From positions 1,467,514 to 1,520,906 of the forward strand of contig NZ_GL890993.1 in the NCBI RefSeq assembly GCF_000212855.1: a stretch of 53,393 nt of DNA, in the 5' to 3' direction. A program made the position numbers and the translations under genes. Shown here one piece after another: positions 1 to 5,930 of this stretch (positions are counted from its first letter, which is position 1; each line of letters opens with the position of its first letter). Under the pieces are notes generated by a model that was not told the origin of the DNA, did no database searches, and was given only the letters and a program-made list of their open reading frames with translations. This DNA comes from Streptococcus sanguinis SK355. GTDB lineage: Bacteria; Bacillota; Bacilli; Lactobacillales; Streptococcaceae.

Positions 1-238
1 TAGTTTTATGGGGTATTTAAAAGGTAAAAGTGCTCTCATGATGTTTGATAAGCACGCCAATCTAAAATATAAGTTTGGGAACCGACATTTTTGGGCGGAA
101 GGCTATTACGTGAGTACAGTAGGACTTAATGAAGCCACAATTAAGAAATATATCCAAGAGCAGGAAAAGCATGATATAGCGTTGGATAAATTGAGTGTAA
201 AAGAATATGAGGATCCCTTTAGGGATAGTGGTAAGTAA
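1..238 (+). CDS. tnpA: IS200/IS605-family Y1 transposase TnpA, C-terminal part
   Basis: The open frame runs in from the left edge, so the N-terminus, including the HUH motif, lies outside the window. The visible part begins SFMGYLKGKS and matches the conserved C-terminal half of IS200-group TnpA, a single-strand DNA transposase that cuts and joins hairpin ends through one tyrosine. The family's catalytic tyrosine helix has the form KYIxxQ; here it is KYIQEQ, with the Tyr codon at 149-151 and the metal-contacting Gln four residues later. The frame ends normally at TAA 236-238. I cannot tell whether the upstream half is intact. The open frame on the opposite strand here is a shadow. Confidence 0.85.
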   Translation, partial: SFMGYLKGKSALMMFDKHANLKYKFGNRHFWAEGYYVSTVGLNEATIKKYIQEQEKHDIALDKLSVKEYEDPFRDSGK

Positions 239-375
239 TGCAAACACCTCTTTGAGAGGTTTGTGACGAGTCAAGAGCAATGAGGCTTGAACAAAGTGAA
301 AGCCAACGTCTTTAGGCGCTGGCTGGTGATGTGGGCTTATAGCCCTGGGACAAACCACCCGTTAGACGGGTGGTT
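239..375 (+). other. highly structured IS right end (four stem-loops)
   Basis: Four hairpins follow each other between the tnpA stop and the element end: 241-263 (cctc/gagg core), 301-324 (AGCCA/TGGCT plus a four-pair inner stem), 333-345 (GGGCT/AGCCC) and 353-375 (AACCACCCG with CGGGTGGTT). The last is the transposase end hairpin. The others exceed what an end signal needs and could be a transcript structure or a terminator. No TnpB gene is visible in the window, so calling this a guide RNA would be speculation. Confidence 0.5.
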
Positions 376-525
376 ATGATTGGAGCTTGTCAACGTATAT
401 TGTTTGTTAGTCAGTCGTCGGCCTATAACAAGCTTAATAAGTGGTTTGAAACTTACTCAGATTTGTATTTTAGCATTATTACATCACTAAATATGGAAGC
501 ATATCATGAATTGCTAGGTATGTAA
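376..525 (+). pseudogene. 49-codon open frame abutting the IS, probable 3' remnant of a disrupted gene
   Basis: An open frame starts within the last IS bases (ATG 376) and runs to TAA 523-525. It encodes a protein-like stretch including SQSSAYNKLNKWFETYSDLY. It has no ribosome binding site and its start coincides with the IS boundary, which is what the 3' end of a gene interrupted by the insertion would look like. I do not recognise the family. Confidence 0.3.
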
Positions 526-553
526 CTGATTGTATGATATAATGAACTAAAGT

Positions 554-620
554 ACAATGAGTAGTATATAGTGCTTGTGCCTTGATTGAGGAGATTCCGG
601 TTCGAATCCAGGCTATTGTG
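554..620 (+). other. tRNA-like remnant
   Basis: GGTTCGAATCC at 599-609 is a canonical T-psi-C loop with its closing G and C. The arm has one mismatch (51-63 position). CTATTGT at 613-619 can pair with ACAATGA at 554-560 as an imperfect acceptor stem. The total is only about 66 bases, the anticodon arm is not convincing and no 3' CCA follows. It looks like a degenerate tRNA or a tRNA-derived attachment-site scar next to the accessory genes. Confidence 0.35.
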
Positions 621-622
621 CT

Positions 623-647
623 AGCATCTAGGGAACTAGGTGCTTTT
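623..647 (+). terminator. rho-independent terminator
   Basis: AGCATCTAG (623-631), loop GGAA, CTAGGTGCT (636-644), then TTT ATGATTTTT. It has nine pairs with one G-T. It separates the debris on its left from the cassette on its right. I see nothing else in the AT-rich 648-764 stretch. Confidence 0.7.
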
Positions 648-788
648 ATGATTTTTCCAAATTAGTATATAAGGTAATGTAGAGGAAAGAAAAACATCTA
701 AAAAATCCTCAAAAAGTAGGAAAAAACGTAGTGAATTTGATAAAAAGTACAAAAAAATGCTTTTTTGAACTACTTCTTTTTCATTTTA

Positions 789-797
789 TGGTACAAT
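789..797 (+). promoter_or_regulatory. extended -10 promoter of the TAC cassette
   Basis: TGG-TACAAT is an extended -10 element. A TTGAAC at 765-770 is 21 bases upstream, too far for a standard -35, so the extended element probably carries recognition. Predicted transcription start is near 804, leaving a leader of about 38 bases before the toxin start. Confidence 0.5.
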
Positions 798-841
798 ATA
801 GTCATTAGAGGAAATAAGAGTACTGAATTTTGGAGGGAATT

Positions 842-1438
842 TTGGAGGGATATCATGGAACAACCCCTACTGCTGCACAAAATATACTAAGTACTTGTTC
901 AATAGATGTTATTCCTTTTGTTATAACCAATGATGCAGGGATAGTGCTTGGACAGAATCTCCCAAATGATTTGGGACAAGGGTTGTATTTATTTATTGAC
1001 GAAGAAAGTAAGGGGTTTTCTGGAAAACAATCTGCAAAGAATTACTCTAAAACATATAAGCACGAAGAAAATAAAATAAAGATTTTAAAGTTTGTTTTTG
1101 ATGATCAAAATTTAACTGTATTAAATTTAAATAATACTTCAACTGTAAAGATGCTAAATGAATTGAAGAATCAATTATATGATAGAATCTATACTCAGTT
1201 GTCTTCTGCAATTAAAAATAATCCTAGAAAAAAGAGAGCGAATTTAGATGGAATTTTTCTTGAATTTCTGATTAAGTTTAGATTCTGTGACAGTATAGAT
1301 TGTGTAATTTGTGATACATATACACCTGTGTACAATGTTGGGGGTGTAAGAACAATATCTAATTTGCCAAATGGTAGGGAAATTTGTCTTAGAAATTTAT
1401 CCTTAATCAATTGGGAAAAAGTCGAGGAGTGTGAGTGA
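842..1438 (+). CDS. putative ADP-ribosyltransferase-fold toxin (DUF3990-like) of a TAC system
   Basis: A protein of 198 residues from TTG 842, chosen because GGAGGG (832-837) lies just upstream; TTG 830 is a less well placed alternative and no in-frame ATG exists nearby. The N-terminus YHGTT (His5) followed by DLGQGLYLF (Tyr49) and a downstream S-A-K-N-Y segment resembles the H-Y-type ADP-ribosyltransferase fold of DUF3990 and related proteins, where His and Tyr hold NAD. This is pattern recognition, not a search result. The gene is strongly AT-rich compared with mgtE downstream. It is followed after one base by a small acidic gene and then by a SecB-like gene, so I infer that it is the toxin of a toxin-antitoxin-chaperone operon. 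The target (mRNA, tRNA or protein) cannot be read from the sequence. Confidence 0.6.
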   Translation: MEGYHGTTPTAAQNILSTCSIDVIPFVITNDAGIVLGQNLPNDLGQGLYLFIDEESKGFSGKQSAKNYSKTYKHEENKIKILKFVFDDQNLTVLNLNNTSTVKMLNELKNQLYDRIYTQLSSAIKNNPRKKRANLDGIFLEFLIKFRFCDSIDCVICDTYTPVYNVGGVRTISNLPNGREICLRNLSLINWEKVEECE

Positions 1439-1439
1439 T

Positions 1440-1700
1440 ATGGCCTATAATGAAATTATATTGGATGGATCAATTCTTGATATTGATTCATGGTTACCAA
1501 AAGATGCGTTGGATGAATTAGTCAAGCTTGTCATTAAAAAAGAAATTTATGATTTTAAATTGGCTCAGAATAATCCTGCAAGCTATTGTAAGGTAGCAAT
1601 TGGTGATGAGTTTTACGAAATAAATAAAAAAATGAACTACTCTAATAATGTTTACAGTGATTCAATATTTCAAATTGGAAAAGGAGTTGAAGCTGCATAA
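1440..1700 (+). CDS. small putative antitoxin of the TAC system
   Basis: A protein of 86 residues from ATG 1440. GTG 1431 is an alternative start but would sit one base after GAGGAG (1424-1429), whereas ATG 1440 has workable spacing. The gene starts two bases after the toxin stop, and its own TAA shares one base with the next ATG, so the three genes are translationally coupled. The protein begins MAYNEIILDGS, has a Leu/Asp/Lys-rich middle and ends in a mixed hydrophobic tail (NNVYSDSIFQIGKGVEAA). No DNA-binding motif is obvious. Position and size suggest an antitoxin; in known TAC systems the antitoxin carries a C-terminal chaperone-addiction segment, and the tail is a candidate. The family is not recognised. 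Confidence 0.5.
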   Translation: MAYNEIILDGSILDIDSWLPKDALDELVKLVIKKEIYDFKLAQNNPASYCKVAIGDEFYEINKKMNYSNNVYSDSIFQIGKGVEAA

Positions 1701-2191
1701 TGGCAATTATTTCATTTGAAGATTATGCAATTGATAATGTAAGCTTTCTAACAAACACTATGTTTGAGGGAGCTGATGATTCGGGCAAATTACATACTGA
1801 GGTAAGTTTTTCAGCTGAGATTGGAATTAGCTATGAGAATGCACGGTCATATGTAATAATTAAAACCCAAATAGGAAATTGTAAGTCTGAAATAGATTCA
1901 ACTGAAGTTAAACATGTTCCCTTCCAATTGGAAGTTGATATCAGAGGTATTTATTCGTTAAATTTTAGCGATTTTAAAAGTGTAGATAATTTAAAAGATA
2001 TATTGAGTACAAATGCAATCGCTATACTTTATCCTTATTTAAGATCTTTTGTGTCAACTTTAACTGCTCAGGTCAATAGTTTTCCAGCCTATGTTTTGCC
2101 AGTTGTAAATTTCGCTGAAACATTAAGAGAGAACAATCTAGTTGAATATTGGGGGTTTGATGAATTGCCTCTTAATATTTTTAATAATTAA
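1700..2191 (+). CDS. SecB-like chaperone of the TAC system
   Basis: A protein of 163 residues. The C-terminal half aligns by eye with the SecB signature: LEVDIRGIYSL corresponds to the SecB strand before the helix, ILYPYLRSFVSTLTAQ to the ILFPYARE helix, and FPAYVLPVVNFAETL to the FPxLxLxPVNFDAL segment. SecB is a tetrameric holdase of proteobacterial protein export and is generally absent from streptococci; SecB-like proteins in other bacteria are often the third member of toxin-antitoxin-chaperone operons, where they protect a labile antitoxin. The ATG overlaps the previous stop by one base with only a distant GGAG, implying coupled translation. Export is an unlikely role given the neighbours. 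Confidence 0.75.
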   Translation: MAIISFEDYAIDNVSFLTNTMFEGADDSGKLHTEVSFSAEIGISYENARSYVIIKTQIGNCKSEIDSTEVKHVPFQLEVDIRGIYSLNFSDFKSVDNLKDILSTNAIAILYPYLRSFVSTLTAQVNSFPAYVLPVVNFAETLRENNLVEYWGFDELPLNIFNN

Positions 2192-2217
2192 AAGACACTC
2201 TTCAAGATGCCTTTTTT
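2190..2217 (+). terminator. probable terminator of the TAC cassette
   Basis: AAAAG...CTTTT closes a hairpin (inner CA/TG and TC/GA pairs, loop TTCAA) with one mismatch and one bulge, followed by a T run. Imperfect but well placed right at the stop codon. Confidence 0.45.
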
Positions 2218-2274
2218 CTTGCCTGCTGAACTCATAAATTTAATACCTTTTTAACTACTCCTTTAGTACACTGT

Positions 2275-2298
2275 ACTTGTTTGTACTTCACATTTTAG
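2275..2298. repeat. AGTACA palindrome with extra half-site
   Basis: AGTACA-C-TGTACT (2275-2287) is a perfect inverted repeat, and TGTACTT recurs ten bases later (TGTACTT at 2282-2288 and 2292-2298). The arrangement looks like a repressor operator, but no gene starts immediately beside it. Otherwise 2218-2391 shows nothing coding. Confidence 0.35.
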
Positions 2299-2391
2299 AA
2301 TGGAAAAAGTAAAAAGTGGGTTAATAATTTAGTGTATTTTATTGAACGGCTTGATATTGGTACAACTTGAAAAAATAATCTAATAAGATAC

Positions 2392-2423
2392 AAAAGGAGC
2401 TAGGACTTAGTACTAGCTTTTTT
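2392..2423 (+). terminator. rho-independent terminator
   Basis: AGCTAG (2398-2403) pairs with CTAGCT (2413-2418), extended outward by two G-T and three A-T pairs, followed by six T. It may terminate a gene that has been lost, or serve as backup for the cassette. Confidence 0.6.
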
Positions 2424-2440
2424 GATGTGTAAAGATATAA

Positions 2441-2647
2441 CAATGGATATTTTTTGATTTAGGATCAAGCCTAATTGATGAGAGGGAGATTTATCATCTT
2501 TTCCTAGAAAATTGCCTAGAAGTAGTGTGTAGGGCTGATCATGCTCTTTCCCTTGAAAAATTGGAGGACAAGATGACAGTTTTTCTTTCGGAAAATATAA
2601 TCAAGAGATGCCTGCATTTTCTTGTGACTACATGGTTGAAAAAGTGA
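2441..2647 (+). pseudogene. HAD-family hydrolase remnant
   Basis: One frame reads WIFFDLGSSLIDEREIYHLF, the characteristic N-terminus of a HAD phosphatase (hhhhDxGxxLhDE), and stays open to TGA 2645-2647. A TAA stands immediately in front (2438-2440), there is no usable start codon, and the frame lacks all later HAD motifs, so this is a decayed 5' piece of about 68 codons. The normal family length is 200 residues or more. Confidence 0.5.
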
Positions 2648-2675
2648 GTGATTTACTAAAGATTTTATAGCTTTC

Positions 2676-2706
2676 TTGTATAAAAATCAGTCTTTTATGG
2701 TATACT
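2676..2706 (+). promoter_or_regulatory. mgtE promoter
   Basis: TTGTAT (2676-2681), 19 bases, then TGG-TATACT (extended -10, 2698-2706). Start of transcription near 2713, leaving a very short leader, so there is no room for a magnesium riboswitch. Confidence 0.55.
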
Positions 2707-2729
2707 AGCAAAGTGGAAGGAGGAGCACA

Positions 2730-4070
2730 ATGGAAGAATTATTAAATCAGGTCTTACTATCACAGGATAGGGAAGTTTTCAATCAGATATTTGAGGATTA
2801 CTATCCCATTGATATTGCTCTTTCTTTGGAAGCCTTGGAGGATGAGGAAGGGAATCTCCTCAAAACCTTTACGGAAATGGCTAGTGATGATCAATTGGTA
2901 GAGATTTTAAAAGAAGCCGAGCCGGAGTTGCAACGACAGATTATCCAATCAATTTCTTTCAAACGTACCAGCACTCTTTTTTATCTTATGCCAGATGATG
3001 ATGTGGTAGATATTTTGGGTTACTTGAGTGTGGACTTGCGTAAGCAATACTTAAGTATGATGAAAAATACCAGTCAAGAGAATTTGAAAGCTATGTTGGC
3101 TTACGATCCTCAGACAGCTGGTGGTCTGATGACGACAGAATTCATTACCTTAAATGAAAATCTGACCGTTTCAGCAACTCTCAATAAATTGAGGGAGATT
3201 TCGCCCAATACGGAAGTTATTGATACCTTATTTATTAGAAATGCTCATCATTCGCTAGTTGGCTGGATTGATATCCGTGATTTATTTATTCATGATGCGG
3301 AGATGAAACTCAGCGAATTTATGAACACTCAGTTAGTGACTGTGACGCCAGAGGTTGACCAAGAAGAGGTGGCTCAGCTTTCTGCCAAATATAATTTATC
3401 TGTTGTACCGGTCGTCAATCATCGGCAGGTATTGCTAGGAATTATCACAATTGACGATATCGTCGATGTTTTGCAAGAAGAATATCAAGAAGATATCTTG
3501 CGGATGGGTGGTGTCCAAGAAAGTGAAGAAATTGGAGGACCTTTCAAAGAATCACTCAAAAAACGCTTACCTTGGTTGATGATTAACCTAGTGACAGCCT
3601 TTCTGGCTTCTGCGACAGTAGCACTTTTTGATGATACGATTTCAAAAGTTGTAGCATTAGCAGCGATTAGTCCTATTATCACAGGAATGGGCGGAAATTC
3701 TGCCTCTCAGACACTTGCTTTGGTTATCCAGGGAATTGCCTTGGGCAAACTAGATCTGAAAGAAGATCGGTATTTAGTATTCAAAGAAATCGTGCTAGCT
3801 TTGGTTAATGGTTTCTTTACTGGCTTGATTGCAGCGATTGTCATGTTTGTCTTCTATCAAAATTTCTATCTGTCTGTTATTGTGGTATTGGCAATGATGA
3901 TCAATCTAGCATGTGGTGCTCTATTTGGTTACTTTGTACCGCTGATTATCAAGACACTGAATCAGGATCCAGCTCTAGCTTCGACCATTTTTATTACCAC
4001 GGCAACAGATGTATTGGGTTATCTAGCTTTTCTAGGCTTAGCACAGGTTTTCTTGCCATTGATTATATAA
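2730..4070 (+). CDS. mgtE: magnesium transporter MgtE
   Basis: A 446-residue protein of the usual MgtE length. It has an acidic N-domain (about 1-125), two CBS domains (about 130-255, including TAGGLMTTEF and VVPVVNHRQVLLGIITIDDI) and five membrane helices from about residue 284. GMGGNSASQ near residue 319 and TATDVLGYL near the C-terminus belong to the conserved pore region. MgtE is a Mg2+-gated channel of the cytoplasmic membrane; the N and CBS domains close the pore when cytosolic Mg2+ is high. AGGAGG (2717-2722) precedes the start. The gene is a single unit between its own promoter and terminator. Confidence 0.95.
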   Translation: MEELLNQVLLSQDREVFNQIFEDYYPIDIALSLEALEDEEGNLLKTFTEMASDDQLVEILKEAEPELQRQIIQSISFKRTSTLFYLMPDDDVVDILGYLSVDLRKQYLSMMKNTSQENLKAMLAYDPQTAGGLMTTEFITLNENLTVSATLNKLREISPNTEVIDTLFIRNAHHSLVGWIDIRDLFIHDAEMKLSEFMNTQLVTVTPEVDQEEVAQLSAKYNLSVVPVVNHRQVLLGIITIDDIVDVLQEEYQEDILRMGGVQESEEIGGPFKESLKKRLPWLMINLVTAFLASATVALFDDTISKVVALAAISPIITGMGGNSASQTLALVIQGIALGKLDLKEDRYLVFKEIVLALVNGFFTGLIAAIVMFVFYQNFYLSVIVVLAMMINLACGALFGYFVPLIIKTLNQDPALASTIFITTATDVLGYLAFLGLAQVFLPLII

Positions 4071-4083
4071 AAAAGAGAACACA

Positions 4084-4112
4084 AAAAACGCTTGATTTTT
4101 CAAGCGTTTTTG
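4084..4112. terminator. bidirectional terminator between mgtE and the minus-strand genes
   Basis: AAAACGCTTG (4085-4094) pairs with CAAGCGTTTT (4101-4110), with A and T runs on both sides, so it can serve both converging transcripts. Confidence 0.85.
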
Positions 4113-4122
4113 TTATGTTTAC

Positions 4123-4308
4123 TTAGAACAAACCTTTAATTTTATCAATAGCGCCGCTGGCCATTTCATTTCCAGCTACTAATTTTTTAGCTTGATCAAG
4201 GTATTCTCCGAGTTTGTCCTTGTTTTCTTCGATAAACTTTTTAGCGCCATCAAAGTCTTTCTTTTCAATCATTTCTTTTACTTGGTTAAATAAATCTACG
4301 GGGTTCAT
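4123..4308 (-). CDS. 61-residue small hypothetical protein
   Basis: A small, Lys/Glu/Asp-rich protein (MNPVDLFNQVKEMIEKKDF...) that should be mostly helical. It has no signal peptide or membrane segment. AAGGAG lies at good spacing before the ATG, and it ends 11 bases before the shared terminator, both of which support a real gene. It follows the lactonase gene on the same strand with a gap of about 70 bases, so it may be read through from it. Function not recognised. Confidence 0.7.
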   Translation of the reverse strand: MNPVDLFNQVKEMIEKKDFDGAKKFIEENKDKLGEYLDQAKKLVAGNEMASGAIDKIKGLF

Positions 4309-4376
4309 GGTGGTTGCTCCTTAGTAATTTTTTATACTATTTAATCAAATTTCTAATAGAAAGACAAGAATTCTGC

Positions 4377-5387
4377 TTATTTAAAGGTCACACAAACAGC
4401 TTCGGGAATATAGAAATCATGGGAGATTTCTGTTAATTTTCCACTTTCAGCATCGCGTTTGAAGATGGTTGCATTGCCAGAGTCTTGATGGACAGCAATG
4501 ATATGGTTTTGATCCGGTGTGATGTTGAAATCCCGTGGATTTTGGCCATTGGTAGGTACAATCTGGATTAAGTCCAAGCTGCCGTCAGCTAAGATTTCGT
4601 AAACGGCAAGAGAGTCATGGCCGCGGTTGGAACCGTAGAGAAACTTGCCATCAGCAGACAGGTGGATAGCAGCTGTTCTGTTGGCTCCTTCAAAGTCCTC
4701 TGGTAAGGTGGAGATAGTTTGCAGGTGTTCAAAATGGCCGACTCCATCGTAAATCAAGACTTCAATAGTAGAATTAAGCTCACAGATTAAATAGGCGATT
4801 TTATAATGATGGTGGAAAACGATATGGCGGGCACCAGCTCCAGCGGCACACTTGTAGGTGTTCAGAGGAGCGATTTTTCCATCTTCAGCAACATCATAAG
4901 TGGTGACTTCATCAGTTCCCAAGTCGCAGGTGATCAGGTATTGATCTGGTGTAAGGTCAGCATAGTGGACGTGAGCAGAGGCTTGATTTGCGTGTGGTCC
5001 TTGACCTTGATGGCTAGCTGAGTCAGCCAGTTCCAGTCTGCCATCAGCCAGTCGTCTGTAGATCAGAACTTGCCCTTTATGATAATTGGCACCGTAAACC
5101 AAGTCACGTTCTTCGTCAACTGCCACATAGCAGAGCGGAGCCCCCTCTTCAACGACATGGTTGAGGAGCTGACCTGCCTGGTCAAAGGCTGCAATCCCCC
5201 CCTGTCCGTCCTTTGCTCCAACAGAATAGAGATGTCCAGCCTTATCAAAGGCTAGGTAGGTTGGACTGGGCTCTTCAGCAACCAAGGTTAAGTTTTCTAA
5301 AGTTCCTTTATTAGAATTAAAATCTGCCTTGTAAATTCCCTTGGAATCTCTGCGAGTATAGGTTCCAAAGTAAACTGTTTGTGTCAT
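4377..5387 (-). CDS. pgl: lactonase-family beta-propeller protein, probable 6-phosphogluconolactonase
   Basis: A 336-residue cytosolic protein starting MTQTVYFGTYTRRDSKGIY, typical of the seven-bladed propeller lactonase family (YkgB/Pgl type). Repeated blade motifs such as LSADGKFLYGSNRGHDSL and ITPDQNHIIAVHQDSGN are visible, and the length is normal. Family members hydrolyse 6-phosphogluconolactone in the oxidative pentose phosphate pathway; related propellers have other substrates, so the exact activity is inferred. The start is preceded by GAGG at about seven bases. The gene is transcribed divergently from the lipoprotein/ABC/two-component operon. Confidence 0.8.
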   Translation of the reverse strand: MTQTVYFGTYTRRDSKGIYKADFNSNKGTLENLTLVAEEPSPTYLAFDKAGHLYSVGAKDGQGGIAAFDQAGQLLNHVVEEGAPLCYVAVDEERDLVYGANYHKGQVLIYRRLADGRLELADSASHQGQGPHANQASAHVHYADLTPDQYLITCDLGTDEVTTYDVAEDGKIAPLNTYKCAAGAGARHIVFHHHYKIAYLICELNSTIEVLIYDGVGHFEHLQTISTLPEDFEGANRTAAIHLSADGKFLYGSNRGHDSLAVYEILADGSLDLIQIVPTNGQNPRDFNITPDQNHIIAVHQDSGNATIFKRDAESGKLTEISHDFYIPEAVCVTFK

Positions 5388-5423
5388 TCCATTACCTCGT
5401 ATGTATTTAGATTGATTGCTACT

Positions 5424-5429
5424 ATTATA
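5424..5429 (-). promoter_or_regulatory. extended -10 of the lactonase gene
   Basis: On the minus strand the sequence reads TGA-TATAAT, an extended -10 about 36 bases upstream of the ATG. No good -35 is visible. Confidence 0.5.
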
Positions 5430-5503
5430 TCATAAAAGCAGATGATAGGTCTTAGAGCGGAGGATTTGTCTGATTTTCAAAAGAATAGTATTGATTTGAA
5501 AAA

Positions 5504-5556
5504 ACAGATAAAAAACAGATAGCGGGTAGGAAGGGGATAGATGGCTTTGTTAGAAT
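5504..5556 (+). promoter_or_regulatory. direct-repeat activator site and promoter of the lipoprotein-ABC-TCS operon
   Basis: ACAGATA occurs at 5504-5510 and again at 5515-5521, an exact 11-base phase. TGT-TAGAAT (5548-5556) is an extended -10 with no recognisable -35. Two direct repeats one helical turn apart, just upstream of a weak -35 region, are the usual arrangement for OmpR/PhoB-type regulators. The operon encodes such a regulator, so autoregulation is the natural reading, but it is inferred. Confidence 0.55.
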
Positions 5557-5629
5557 AGAATTGTTCAAAAAAACAATTACTGTCAGGAAACAACAAAGTT
5601 CCTGCTTGCTAAAACAAAGGAGAAATCAA

Positions 5630-5902
5630 ATGAACGTTAAAAAAATTGCTATGCTCGTTGCCCTTATCGGAATGTCAGGATTCTTTTTAGCCGCATGCGG
5701 AAATAAAGAAGCTGATAACTCAGAAATTAAGGATGGGAAACAAGTAGACTTCCAGAAGGATGCTGTTGATAAGAAGACCAAGACAGTTGATGGCAAAGAA
5801 GTGACAGAATACACAATGCCTGATGGAAATGTTATCCAAATCCCAGCAGATGGTGAGGAAATTCCAGAAGATGGATCAGGATCTAGCTCAGAAGCTGAAT
5901 AA
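5630..5902 (+). CDS. small lipoprotein, first gene of the ABC/two-component operon
   Basis: A 90-residue precursor. The open frame extends upstream, but ATG 5630 is the start because AAAGGAG (5616-5622) sits before it. Basic MNVKK, a hydrophobic core and the lipobox FLAAC (Cys23) give a type II signal, so the mature 68-residue protein is anchored to the outer face of the membrane. The mature part is acidic, contains a TVDGKEVTEYTMPDGNVIQI strand-like segment and ends in a Gly/Ser/Glu tail. The family is not recognised. It lies 28 bases before the membrane-fusion protein, so it may sense or present something for the exporter or the histidine kinase. Confidence 0.8.
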   Translation: MNVKKIAMLVALIGMSGFFLAACGNKEADNSEIKDGKQVDFQKDAVDKKTKTVDGKEVTEYTMPDGNVIQIPADGEEIPEDGSGSSSEAE

Positions 5903-5930
5903 AGATTAAAACATATAGGTTGGAGGCAAT

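Larger units (their letters stand above)
1..376 (+). mobile_element. IS200-type insertion sequence, right part
   Basis: The element contains the 3' part of tnpA followed by about 140 bases ending in a perfect 9-bp hairpin at 353-375 with a 5-base loop. Subterminal foldback hairpins of this kind are what Y1 transposases recognise at the right end. IS200-type elements have no terminal inverted repeats and make no target duplication, so the exact right boundary is an estimate just after the hairpin. The left end is outside the window. Confidence 0.7.

Noticed and set aside
62..358. 98-codon open frame antisense to tnpA
   Set aside because: Mirror of the transposase and its hairpins; no ribosome site.
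752..766. A6-TGC-T6 mini palindrome upstream of the TAC promoter
   Set aside because: Homopolymer symmetry expected in such AT-rich DNA.
2666..2729. Magnesium riboswitch (M-box or ykoK) for mgtE
   Set aside because: The predicted leader is under 20 bases, too short.
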